Assembly (NCBI GenBank): GCA_031261545.1
Contig: JAISJL010000033.1
Coordinates: forward strand, 1-43,846
Length of the DNA stretch: 43,846 bases
Reading direction: 5' to 3'
Source: Candidatus Nomurabacteria bacterium
GTDB lineage: Bacteria > Patescibacteriota > Saccharimonadia > Saccharimonadales > Saccharimonadaceae
Positions 13,792-20,876 of the stretch are shown here, piece by piece. A model generated the notes under the pieces. The model saw only the letters and a program-made list of their open reading frames with translations. It did no database searches and had not been told where the DNA came from. The number at the start of each line of letters is the position of its first letter. Position 1 is the stretch's first letter. Position numbers and translations under genes: made by a program.

Positions 13792-14829
13792 TTATTTTGC
13801 TATGGTGCGTGTGGTTAGATAGGCGATTTCGGAGAAGGATTTGTCGTTGGTGCGGGCGAGGTTGTCGTTGGTGAGTTTCTTGACTAGGTTGGCGGAAGTG
13901 ACGTTGGTGAGTTCGGTGGAGGTGTCGATGCCGAGGAGAGTTTGGTTGAGGAAATCTTTGGCGGCGTCGGCGTCGGGGGTTTCGATTTCGGGAATGACTT
14001 CGATTGGTTTGGCATAGATGTTGATGGTTTCCATGGACGAGAGAAGGGCGACGGCGTGGGCGGCGATTTCGGTAGCTGGGAGTTGTGAGCCGCGCCCAGA
14101 GCCGATGATTTCGAATTGTCCAGAGGCTTCATTCCAGATGATTTCGGCGTTTTTGGCTGGGACTTCTTGACCGGCGAAAGCGGCATGGATGAAGTTTTCG
14201 GTTTTGACGGCGTCGTATTCGGCGACGAGGTCGATTGGGCGGAGTTTGCCGACGGCGAAAATTGACCAAAAGTTGCGCGAGTTATTGTTGGAGATGGCGA
14301 TTTCGGCGGTCTTGACGTAGTCGATTTTGATGCCTAGGTCTCCCAGTTTGGCGGATTTGGAGAAATTGTTAGCGGTAATGATGACATTGGTGTTCTCGAA
14401 ATTGTCTTGAAGTTTGGCGATAATTTCGGCTTGATTGAGGTTACTGATATTGATGTCGGAGACGAAAGTGCCAGGCAGAGTTTTGCCGCTGAAGATTTGG
14501 TTGCTTATGGCGCCAGATAGGAAAATGGCGGCAAAAAGTGAGATAACCAAGAGAGGTTTGGCGAATTTGATGCGGTGAGGTTTGGCGTCGCCGTGAGATA
14601 AGTAAATAGTAGAAAAGCTTTTGTTTTTGATGATATTTTTGGCTTTTTGACTTTTTGGCTTCTTGACGATAATTCTGGCGGTGCGTTTTTCGAGACGAGA
14701 TTGCTTTTTCTCGGCTTTTTTGGCTTGTTTTTTGGCAAGATAAAGCGATTTGTCTTTTTTGAGGTTAATCGTTGATTTAATTATTTTTGTTTGGTCGGCT
14801 GAGCCGCCAGAGATGCGCGTGATGTTCAT
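13792..14829 (-). CDS. membrane-anchored protein with a peptidoglycan-binding-like (VanW-associated) domain
   Basis: 345 aa. An extremely basic N-terminal ~90 residues (Lys/Arg/Ala-rich) is presumably cytoplasmic, followed by one membrane helix (PLLVISLFAAIFLSGAI). An outer part contains LPGTFVSDINISNLNQAEI and ITANNFSKSAKLGDLGIKID, resembling the repeated domain (PG_binding_4 type) found before VanW or L,D-transpeptidase domains: a G-x-x-V-xx-I-x-x-L start and a LxDLGI core. No VanW or transpeptidase catalytic part follows, so it is a short version. Likely located at the cell envelope; function uncertain. ATG at 14829 after AAAGGA; a TGC-TATACT promoter lies at 14875-14883 on the minus strand. 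Confidence 0.65.
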   Translation of the reverse strand: MNITRISGGSADQTKIIKSTINLKKDKSLYLAKKQAKKAEKKQSRLEKRTARIIVKKPKSQKAKNIIKNKSFSTIYLSHGDAKPHRIKFAKPLLVISLFAAIFLSGAISNQIFSGKTLPGTFVSDINISNLNQAEIIAKLQDNFENTNVIITANNFSKSAKLGDLGIKIDYVKTAEIAISNNNSRNFWSIFAVGKLRPIDLVAEYDAVKTENFIHAAFAGQEVPAKNAEIIWNEASGQFEIIGSGRGSQLPATEIAAHAVALLSSMETINIYAKPIEVIPEIETPDADAAKDFLNQTLLGIDTSTELTNVTSANLVKKLTNDNLARTNDKSFSEIAYLTTRTIAK

Positions 14830-14974
14830 TTGATGTTTCCTTTGTGATGTATGTATTTGATGCTTTACCCTAATAGTATAGCAAAGGAAAAACGAAAAGT
14901 CAAGTCATACCGCCAAGCCCAATACGACGTTAGATACAAACCCCAAGCTTTGGGCGCAAAATCATTTATAATAC

Positions 14975-15003
14975 TTGACTTTTTGAGCAATGTGTGCTAT
15001 AAT
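14975..15003 (+). promoter_or_regulatory. strong sigma-70-type promoter
   Basis: TTGACT (14975-14980), 17-bp spacer, TGC-TATAAT (TATAAT 14998-15003). This is the best two-box promoter in the window. It drives a ~145-nt leader ahead of the gene at 15154. Confidence 0.85.
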
Positions 15004-15046
15004 GGAGGCAGAAGGTTGTTAATCCTTCGTGTATTACGTGGTTACT

Positions 15047-15086
15047 ACTGCGTATATACGCAGTTTATTTGTTTTTAACAAATAAA
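15047..15086 (+). promoter_or_regulatory. tandem hairpins in the leader of the 15154 gene, possible attenuator
   Basis: ACTGCGTATATACGCAGT (15047-15064) is a perfect palindrome able to form a 7-bp stem and is followed by T-rich sequence. TTTATTTGTT/AACAAATAAA (15064-15073/15077-15086) forms a second 10-bp stem with loop TTT. A smaller GAAGG/CCTTC hairpin lies just upstream (about 15011-15028). The layout resembles a transcription attenuator; no known riboswitch fold was recognised. Confidence 0.55.
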
Positions 15087-15153
15087 CCATTGTAAATTAC
15101 GAGGCAAAAAGACACCCAAAAATCCAACAAATTCAGAAAGGATGGTGGCTGAT

Positions 15154-15822
15154 ATGTCACAATTTTCCAAAATTACCCTTGCAGAGGCGCAAAAGTTCTT
15201 TGAGGAGCTGGCTGTGGCTGGTTTTTCAACACCCGAGCAGGTGCTCGAAGCGGTCAAAGCGAAAGGCGAGTTCGTCATTACGGCGAGCGAGCAAAACACT
15301 GGTTACCAAGTAATTTCCCCCAACATCTTCAAGTTTTTTGTCGATTATCTCCCTGATGCCGATGGTGAAAGTGGGTTATTCCGCACTCTGAGGTATTACT
15401 GGGACAAGATTGACCACGAGAAAACCAACTATCGTTCAGATGAGTGGTCAACCGACCGAGTGCGTCTAAACGCAGGTGCTGGTGGCGAGTGGATACCCGG
15501 AACACGAGAAGTTACATTGGACTGGGACGCTTACGCGGGGTTATCGCCCGAAGAGGCGCAGGAACAAGCCAAAAAAGACGGAGTGCAACTGGCAGGAGTT
15601 GAAATCCTTGCCTTTATGGCACTTCATCCAAGCTTCTTGCACGACAATGACTGGAAAACTGTCAAACGACCCAATCTTTCGGGCATAGATTACCTTTATG
15701 GTAATTCGACCGACTGGTCGGACGCGCTTTACTTGCACCGCGGTGGTTCCGGGCCGGAGCTGAGCGCGGACTGTGCGGGCCTCGCCAGCGCCCACTTTGC
15801 GTCTCCCTCCCTCAGGATTTAG
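15154..15822 (+). CDS. unrecognised protein, 222 aa, with Ser/Gly-rich tail
   Basis: Start at the ATG at 15154 (MSQFSKITLAEAQK), 11 nt after AGAAAGGA. An ATG at 15142 overlaps that ribosome-binding site and is less likely. Residues 1-45 look helical; the middle holds ELAGAGGEW-like Gly/Trp stretches, IPGTREVTLDWDAYAGLSPE and VEILAFMALHPSFLHD; the end is DYLYGNSTDWSDALYL followed by a Ser/Gly/Ala-rich tail ending SPSLRI. The last ~80 nt are much more GC-rich than the rest. I recognise no enzyme motif. The gene stands alone with a strong promoter, structured leader and own terminator. Its base usage is like the 1-6700 island rather than the flanking core, so it may be a transferred cargo gene. 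Confidence 0.65.
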   Translation: MSQFSKITLAEAQKFFEELAVAGFSTPEQVLEAVKAKGEFVITASEQNTGYQVISPNIFKFFVDYLPDADGESGLFRTLRYYWDKIDHEKTNYRSDEWSTDRVRLNAGAGGEWIPGTREVTLDWDAYAGLSPEEAQEQAKKDGVQLAGVEILAFMALHPSFLHDNDWKTVKRPNLSGIDYLYGNSTDWSDALYLHRGGSGPELSADCAGLASAHFASPSLRI

Positions 15823-15922
15823 ATTTGACCCTTTTTCCACCTTGAGTCCTTGTGACCCTTGGAGATTGGGCCTTGTTCCTTGGAGGTTGCTGAAATTAGT
15901 CTTTTGCCTTTGGCAACAAATG

Positions 15923-15957
15923 AACCCTCGTTTGCAAGTGCAGCGGGGGTTTATTTA
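15923..15957 (+). terminator. terminator after the 222-aa gene
   Basis: AACCCTCG (15923-15930) pairs with CGGGGGTT (15944-15951, one G-T pair), then TTATTTAG. It lies 101 nt after the stop; the stretch between has no ORF. Confidence 0.6.
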
Positions 15958-15969
15958 GTAGTGGTTTTG

Positions 15970-15978
15970 TGATATAAT
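15970..15978 (+). promoter_or_regulatory. extended -10 promoter of tRNA-Pro
   Basis: TGA-TATAAT with TATAAT at 15973-15978; the mature tRNA begins 8 nt later (15986), so the primary 5' leader is at most 1-2 nt. Confidence 0.75.
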
Positions 15979-15985
15979 ATGGTAT

Positions 15986-16061
15986 CTGGGTGTAGCGCAG
16001 TTGGTAGCGCGCGCGGTTCGGGACTGCGAGGTCGTGTGTTCAAGTCACATCACCCAGACCA
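15986..16061 (+). tRNA. tRNA-Pro (anticodon CGG)
   Basis: Full cloverleaf: acceptor CTGGGTG/CACCCAG, D stem GCGC/GCGC with AGTTGGTA loop, anticodon stem CGCGG/CTGCG with loop TTCGGGA (anticodon CGG, reads CCG), T arm GTGTG-TTCAAGT-CACAT, discriminator A and an encoded CCA. C1-G72 is the bacterial proline identity pair. 76 nt including CCA. Confidence 0.96.
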
Positions 16062-16068
16062 AGAATTA

Positions 16069-16189
16069 TGAGAATATCAACAAATACCATTTCAGGCACG
16101 TTCCTCACGCCCGCCGTCGCGGGGTTCGTCTCTCATGCCTTCGCGCCGTCCTCAGGAATGGCCCGAAATGATTTTTGTTGATATTCTCA
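16069..16189. repeat. long inverted repeat (element E3) after tRNA-Pro
   Basis: GAGAATATCAACAAA (16070-16084) and its exact reverse complement (16074+100, i.e. 16174-16188) start a stem that continues inward through CATTTCAGGC/GCCCGAAATG and TTCCT/AGGAA with mismatches, about 50 bp in all. The GC-rich tip contains a CCCGC/GCGGG hairpin. The core ATTTCAGGCACGTTCCTCAC (16089-16108) recurs at the right end of the window with one mismatch. It lies between the tRNA and a convergent gene, where it may also stop transcription. Confidence 0.85.
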
Positions 16190-16210
16190 AGCTTTATTCT
16201 GAAACATTAT

Positions 16211-16999
16211 TTAGCGGGTTTTTAGGTCGCGGCGGGCGAAGATTGGTAAAGATAAGATGAGGGGAATGATGATTATGGCGAGGAGGATGAGGATGTTTTT
16301 GAGGTCAAGGCCTTGCTCCAAGACGTTGGGGGTGTTGTAGTAATAAAATGGGGTGAAGCGAGAGAGGGTGTCGATGACGGGGGCGGTGCTGGACATGGAG
16401 GAGAGGAAGTATCCGACGATGCCGAGGAAAGCGGAGACAAAACCGGCAAGGCTTTCGCTGGCGGTTGCGGCGGTGATGGAGAAGGCGATGGAGGAGAGGG
16501 AGAGGCAGAGTAGGAAGGTGGCGATGGCCGGTTGCCAGAGGTCAAGAAGCGAGAGGGAAGTGTCGCCAAGGATGAGCATACCGGCGTAGGCGCCAGCGTA
16601 GAAAACGATGACGAAAATGACCAGAGCGAAGACGAGGGCGAAGTATTTTTGCCAGAAATAAGATTTGCGGGAAATGGGTTTGGCGAGTTGGGTCAACATT
16701 AGACCCGATTGCTCTTCCTTGGCGAAGATGCTGAGGGAGAAAAGGATTGCGAAAATCATGGCGACGAGCGACATTTGGTTCATGATTTCCATGCCGATGT
16801 AGCCCTTCATGCTGTCCCAGATTAGTCCGTTGCCAAACCAAGCTTCCAGAGATGGTGGTAAATTGGCAGTTAGACTGGCGAAGGCTTCTTTTAGTGACGG
16901 AAAGAGTTGGATGAGGGCGAGGTTGACGATGAAAACTATGAAGCACCAAAAGAAAAGCATAAGCCTTTTGGTTTTGAGGGTTTTAGCAAAGATGTGCAT
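16211..16999 (-). CDS. ABC-2 type transporter permease
   Basis: 262 aa with six hydrophobic segments; an N-terminal cytoplasmic start (MHIFAKTLKTKRLMLFFWCF), a long loop after the first segment, and EEQSGLMLTQLAKPISRKSYFWQK, the elbow-helix region typical of NosY/ABC-2 permeases. The ATG overlaps the stop of the ATPase gene upstream by one base (TAATG), so the two make one transporter in the cytoplasmic membrane. The substrate is unknown; such pairs export antibiotics, lipids or polymers, or act in envelope biogenesis. It ends with a basic tail (ARRDLKTR). Confidence 0.88.
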   Translation of the reverse strand: MHIFAKTLKTKRLMLFFWCFIVFIVNLALIQLFPSLKEAFASLTANLPPSLEAWFGNGLIWDSMKGYIGMEIMNQMSLVAMIFAILFSLSIFAKEEQSGLMLTQLAKPISRKSYFWQKYFALVFALVIFVIVFYAGAYAGMLILGDTSLSLLDLWQPAIATFLLCLSLSSIAFSITAATASESLAGFVSAFLGIVGYFLSSMSSTAPVIDTLSRFTPFYYYNTPNVLEQGLDLKNILILLAIIIIPLILSLPIFARRDLKTR

Positions 17000-18000
17000 T
17001 ATTTTTTGTCCTTCTTGGTTGATTTTAGGGCTTTTTTGCCTTCGGCGAGGGCGAAATGGGCTTGGGCGATGTCGTCGTCTTCTTGCGGGGTTTCGGTGCC
17101 TTTGTAGTAGTTCATGAAGATGCTTTGGAGGGATTCGCTGGTGATTTGGAGATTGGAGACGGTAAACTTGGCGAGGACTTTGAGCAGGGGGTTGATGGCG
17201 TCGGTTAGGGTGATTTGGAGTTTGGTTTCTTCCGGAACGGTGATGGTGGCCTTGTCGCCGTAGGCGGATTTGATGCCGAAGATGATGTCGGAGACGTGAT
17301 CAGAAGTGAGTGAGATGATGGTCGGGGAGAGTTTTTTGAGATCCGATTTGGATTTGTGGGCGATGATTTTGCCGCTCCTGATGAAGATGAAGTTGTCGCA
17401 GATGTCTTCGATGTCGGAGAGGATATGGCTTGAGATGAAAACGGTGGTGCCGGTGCGGCGGAGGTCGAAGAGACGGCGCTTGAATTCGGCGACGACGAGT
17501 GGGTCGAGGCCGTTGGTAGGTTCGTCGAGGATGAGGATTTTTGGTTTGCCGAGTAGGGCGATAAGTAGCGCTACTTTTTGGTGGTTGCCGTTGCTGAGAT
17601 TGTCGATTTTGGCTTTTAGGTCGAGCTTGAACTTGTGCGATAAACTGGTGATTTGTTTTTGGTCGATTTTCTTGCCGGTCAGTTTGGCGAAGTATTTGAG
17701 TTCTTGCTTGACGGTTAGATTGTTGTCGAGGGTGGGGTTGCTGGCGACGAAGCCGACATCCTTTAGCGCCTTGATATTATTGCAGGAGACCTTGTCGCCA
17801 CTTAATTTGGCGATGCCGTGGGCGGCCTTGATGAAACCTAATAATATGTTGATGGTGGTGCTCTTGCCGGCACCGTTGGGGCCGAGAAAGCCGGTGATTG
17901 AGGCGGGAGAAATGTTGAAAAAGACATCGGAGATGGCTTTAGTATTACCAAAAGATTTGGTTAAATCTGCAACTTGGATGTCGTTCACTTTGATGCCCAT
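16999..18000 (-). CDS. ABC transporter ATP-binding protein
   Basis: 333 aa from the ATG at 18000. An upstream extension of the frame is rejected because the -10 box (TATAAT, 18015-18010) lies only 9 nt before this ATG, predicting a near-leaderless mRNA. Walker A FLGPNGAGKSTTINILLGF, signature LSNGNHQKVALLIALLG (LSGGQ altered to LSNGN), Walker B ILILDEPTNGLDP and switch His in VFISSHILSDIEDI. The C-terminal ~100 residues are the usual extra domain of DrrA/CcmA-like ATPases, ending in a Lys-rich tail. It powers the permease encoded immediately downstream. Confidence 0.92.
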   Translation of the reverse strand: MGIKVNDIQVADLTKSFGNTKAISDVFFNISPASITGFLGPNGAGKSTTINILLGFIKAAHGIAKLSGDKVSCNNIKALKDVGFVASNPTLDNNLTVKQELKYFAKLTGKKIDQKQITSLSHKFKLDLKAKIDNLSNGNHQKVALLIALLGKPKILILDEPTNGLDPLVVAEFKRRLFDLRRTGTTVFISSHILSDIEDICDNFIFIRSGKIIAHKSKSDLKKLSPTIISLTSDHVSDIIFGIKSAYGDKATITVPEETKLQITLTDAINPLLKVLAKFTVSNLQITSESLQSIFMNYYKGTETPQEDDDIAQAHFALAEGKKALKSTKKDKK

Positions 18001-18092
18001 AATAAGATTATTATATACAACTTTCATTAAAAATGCAAGTATCCGCAAATTATCTTTTTCAATAACGTCAAACCTGATGCACTTTTTCTCAG

Positions 18093-18209
18093 AAGCGCTC
18101 TTCAAAACACTAATTCCAAACAGGCCATCCTACCTTGAAAAGAAGCAGGGAACGTAATACATTGCAACTCGTCTTTAGCCTGTTTGCGAATTAGGTTTTG
18201 AGCGCGCTT
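18093..18209. repeat. long inverted repeat (element E2), arms related to E1
   Basis: CAAACAGGC (18117-18125) pairs with GCCTGTTTG (18178-18186), TAATTC (18111-18116) with GAATTA (18188-18193), CAAAA (18103-18107) with TTTTG (18196-18200), and AAGCGC (18093-18098) with GCGCTT (18204-18209). The right arm AATTAGGTTTTGAGCG matches that of E1 with one change. It lies downstream of the aquaporin gene and upstream of the ABC ATPase promoter. Confidence 0.75.
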
Positions 18210-18228
18210 TGATAAATGTTCGCTATGT

Positions 18229-19161
18229 TTAGGCTTCTTGGGCGTCGGCACCACGGGTGATGAGGTCGCTGATGATGAAGCCGGCGATGCCGCCAACGAT
18301 TGGGGCTAAGATGTAGACTAAGGCGTTGGTCCAGAAGTTTTCTGGGACTGCGGTGAAGCCTTCCATGGCGATGGCTAGGGCTGGGTTAAGAGCGAAGCCG
18401 GATTGGATGTAGCTTGAAGCGGTCATGGCGAAACAAACGGCTGCGAAGAGACCGCCGGCGAAGATTGCGCCGAAAGTGAAGACGCTTTTCTTCATCTGGA
18501 TTGCTCGAGCGAAGAAGAGTGCGATGATGGCGGCACCGATGAGCTCAATACCAAAGGCATACCACATTTTGCCCTCTGGGATGGCGACCATGGAATACAT
18601 GGTTGCGGCGTAGGTTGTGCTGGTTGCCTCTGGCGCGCCACCGATGAAGGTTTTGAGCGTGATGTAGGCTAACATGGCACCCAAGACTTGCGCGATGATG
18701 TAGAAAACTGCGCGTAAAGCCGATAAACGGCGAGTAACCAAGGCACCGATGGTGACGACTGGGTTAATAAAGGCGCCGCTGATTTTATAAACCAAGAGAG
18801 CTGCCGCCAAGGTGCCGAAGAGCACGAAGATTGGCGATGAGCTGGTGGTCAGGATGACCAAAACTAGGGCGAACGAACCCAAGACTTCTGCTACGAGAGC
18901 TGCGATGAGCTTTGGTGAGCTGAAAAGGCTTTCGATGTTTTCGCTGCCGCTATACTTTTTGGTGAAAAAAGACTTGAAAACGTTGCCCGAAGGTTTTGTG
19001 ATTTCCTTTGGTGCTGGTTTTACGACTTGCTTTTCCTCTGCTTTGGCTGTTGGCTTGTCTGCCACTTTCTCAGCTGGTGCTTTTGTTACGGGTTTGGTGC
19101 TTTCCGCCTTGACCGTTTCTGCGCTTTTCCCACCACGCTTGCTTTTGTTGCTATGTGCCAT
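18229..19161 (-). CDS. aquaporin / glycerol-facilitator family channel with Lys-rich N-terminal extension
   Basis: 310 aa. Residues 1-~85 are a Lys/Ala/Pro/Glu-rich low-complexity extension; the MIP channel follows, with six hydrophobic segments and two half-helices. The two NPA boxes are seen as GAFINPVVTIG (NPV, a variation) and SGFALNPALAIA (NPA). The family conducts water, glycerol or other small neutral solutes across the membrane. EVLGSFALVLVILT at the start of the channel part matches the family's first helix. The long cytoplasmic extension is unusual for aquaporins. ATG at 19161 after AAGGAGGA; divergent from the 83-aa gene. Confidence 0.88.
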   Translation of the reverse strand: MAHSNKSKRGGKSAETVKAESTKPVTKAPAEKVADKPTAKAEEKQVVKPAPKEITKPSGNVFKSFFTKKYSGSENIESLFSSPKLIAALVAEVLGSFALVLVILTTSSSPIFVLFGTLAAALLVYKISGAFINPVVTIGALVTRRLSALRAVFYIIAQVLGAMLAYITLKTFIGGAPEATSTTYAATMYSMVAIPEGKMWYAFGIELIGAAIIALFFARAIQMKKSVFTFGAIFAGGLFAAVCFAMTASSYIQSGFALNPALAIAMEGFTAVPENFWTNALVYILAPIVGGIAGFIISDLITRGADAQEA

Positions 19162-19239
19162 TTGAATCCTCCTTACAAATTTACTGCTTTAATGATATAA
19201 TACAACAAGAAAGTAAAAAATGCAAGGGAGTTTGACAAA

Positions 19240-19491
19240 ATGGGAATATTATTGTTTGATGAAGAGGAGAAATCGGGTTTGCGGCAACGGATTGCAATGG
19301 AGATGAGGCAGAAGATGGAGGAAAACGGCTTGGATGAAGGGCGTGCGCCAGAAATTGACGATGCGGTGGATTCAGTCTATCTTGAAACTTTTGACAAGAA
19401 GAAGGACAACCCGTATTTTTGGCGGATTGTGATTATGATTGCGGTGGTTTTGGCGATTATTTGCGGTTTTATATTCTTTGTGCTAAAATAG
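19240..19491 (+). CDS. small C-terminally anchored membrane protein, 83 aa
   Basis: A charged, helical N-terminal ~55 residues (MGILLFDEEEKSGLRQRIAM) is followed by one C-terminal membrane helix (WRIVIMIAVVLAIICGFIFFVL) and a single Lys: a tail-anchored layout with the body in the cytoplasm. No family recognised. A TGA-TATAAT box lies ~40 nt upstream and AGGGAG precedes the ATG. It is the first gene of a run with pheS, HIT and pheT (8 nt to pheS), so it is probably co-transcribed with them. Confidence 0.75.
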   Translation: MGILLFDEEEKSGLRQRIAMEMRQKMEENGLDEGRAPEIDDAVDSVYLETFDKKKDNPYFWRIVIMIAVVLAIICGFIFFVLK

Positions 19492-19498
19492 GAGTATT

Positions 19499-20491
19499 AT
19501 GGATTTGGAAAAATTGAGAGAAGAACTGTTGGCGGACGTTCGGGGTGGAGCGGCGGTTAATGATGTCTTGAAAAAGTTGAACGGGGCTTATGCGGAAATT
19601 AAGGGTTTACCAGTGGAGAAAAAGGCGAGTTTTGGGCAGAAATTGAACGAAATGAAGCAGGAAATTGTGCGAGTTGGAGCGGCTGGCGAAGTTTCCGTCA
19701 GTCAACTGGCGGAAATTGACAAAACGGCGCCGTTTTTGGACGCTAATAGCCGAGATTTTGGACTGAGATGGACGGACGGTAGCCAACACCCGATAACATT
19801 TGAGATGGAACGGATGCGGGGGATTGCGGAAAGGATTGGGTTTAATGTGATTGAGGGGCGGCAACTTGACGACGATTTTCATATGTTCGGTGCGTTGAAC
19901 TTCCCCGAGGGTCATCCGGCACGGGATAGTTTTGACACTTTCCGAACAGAGGAAGGATTTATCCCGCCGGCGCATACTACGGCTATGCAAAATCGGATAT
20001 TGCTGGATCAGCGCGAAAAATTGCTACGCGGTGAACAGATCGCGACGATTACGCTGGGGCGGACTTTTCGCAACGAAGACGTTGACGTGACGCACGAGCA
20101 TACCTTTTACCAGTGGGACGGGGTTTTTGTGAGCAAGACGGCGGATTTGGCACAGATGATTGCGATTATTCGGGAGTTTTTTGAGGCTTTTTATGGCGAA
20201 AAATTGAAAATTGCGACTCAACCAGCTTGTTTTCCGTTCACGGAACCGAGTATGGAGTTTATGATTGAAAAACCGGCGTCGATTGGTGGTAAGCCGGGAG
20301 AGTGGTTGGAGATGTTGGGGTGCGGTATGATTCACCCGAATGTTTTGCGAATGGCGAAGATTGATCCGGAAGTTTATCGGGGATTTGCGTGGGGCGGTGG
20401 GTTTGACAGGCTGATTATGCTGAAATATGGGATTGACGATATTCGGTATTTGGAGAGTGGAAAGTTAGCATTCTTAAAGGAGTTTAGATAA
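19499..20491 (+). CDS. pheS: phenylalanyl-tRNA synthetase alpha subunit
   Basis: 330 aa; TAGGAG precedes the ATG. N-terminal helical region (~1-85), then the class II catalytic domain: HPITFEMERM (motif 1), TLGRTFRNEDVDVTHEHTFY then QWDG (motif 2 with substrate residues), FPFTEPSMEFMI, GMIHPNVL, and FAWGGGFDRLIMLKYGIDDI (motif 3, ATP arginine). With PheT it forms the alpha2-beta2 enzyme that charges tRNA-Phe. The catalytic body is complete; the length is near the usual 330-350. The gene order pheS-HIT-pheT is unusual, as pheS and pheT normally adjoin. Confidence 0.96.
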   Translation: MDLEKLREELLADVRGGAAVNDVLKKLNGAYAEIKGLPVEKKASFGQKLNEMKQEIVRVGAAGEVSVSQLAEIDKTAPFLDANSRDFGLRWTDGSQHPITFEMERMRGIAERIGFNVIEGRQLDDDFHMFGALNFPEGHPARDSFDTFRTEEGFIPPAHTTAMQNRILLDQREKLLRGEQIATITLGRTFRNEDVDVTHEHTFYQWDGVFVSKTADLAQMIAIIREFFEAFYGEKLKIATQPACFPFTEPSMEFMIEKPASIGGKPGEWLEMLGCGMIHPNVLRMAKIDPEVYRGFAWGGGFDRLIMLKYGIDDIRYLESGKLAFLKEFR

Positions 20492-20492
20492 A

Positions 20493-20876
20493 ATGAGTAC
20501 GATTTTTACAAAGATTATTCGGGGAGATGTCCATGCGCACAAGATTTATGAGGATGAAGAGGTTTTTGCCTTTTTGGACATTGATCAGAGCAAGGCGGGA
20601 CATATCTTGGTGGTGCCGAAACTGGAAGTGGACAAGTTTTATGATGTTCCAGATGAACTGTATGTGAAATTGTTTTTGGTGGCGAAGAAATTGGCGATTG
20701 CTTTGGAAAAGGCTAGTAGTTGCAGAGTCCAGATGGGATTAACCGGCGTGGATGTCCCACACACACACATCCATCTTACTCCGATTGAGAAGATTCACGG
20801 CAATATTTACGGGGTGAACGCGCTGGACGGATTGTCGGATACGGAAATTGCTGCAAAAATAAGGAGTTATTTATGA
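20493..20876 (+). CDS. HIT family nucleotide-binding hydrolase
   Basis: 127 aa, starting one base after the pheS stop, with AAAGGAG in the pheS tail. The family signature HTHIHLTP (H-x-H-x-H) is at residues ~90-97, and IFTKIIRGDVHAHKIYEDEE plus AFLDIDQSKAGHILVVPK is the classical HIT start. HIT proteins of the HinT branch hydrolyse adenosine phosphoramidates such as aminoacyl-AMP linked to lysine. Placement between the two PheRS subunits suggests, as inference, clean-up of aminoacyl-adenylates made by synthetases. Overlaps pheT by 4 nt. Confidence 0.94.
   Translation: MSTIFTKIIRGDVHAHKIYEDEEVFAFLDIDQSKAGHILVVPKLEVDKFYDVPDELYVKLFLVAKKLAIALEKASSCRVQMGLTGVDVPHTHIHLTPIEKIHGNIYGVNALDGLSDTEIAAKIRSYL

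Noticed and set aside
15154-15822. Diversity-generating retroelement target protein
   Set aside because: The C-terminal tail is distinct in composition, but no template repeat, reverse transcriptase or adenine-directed variable-region pattern is visible in the window.
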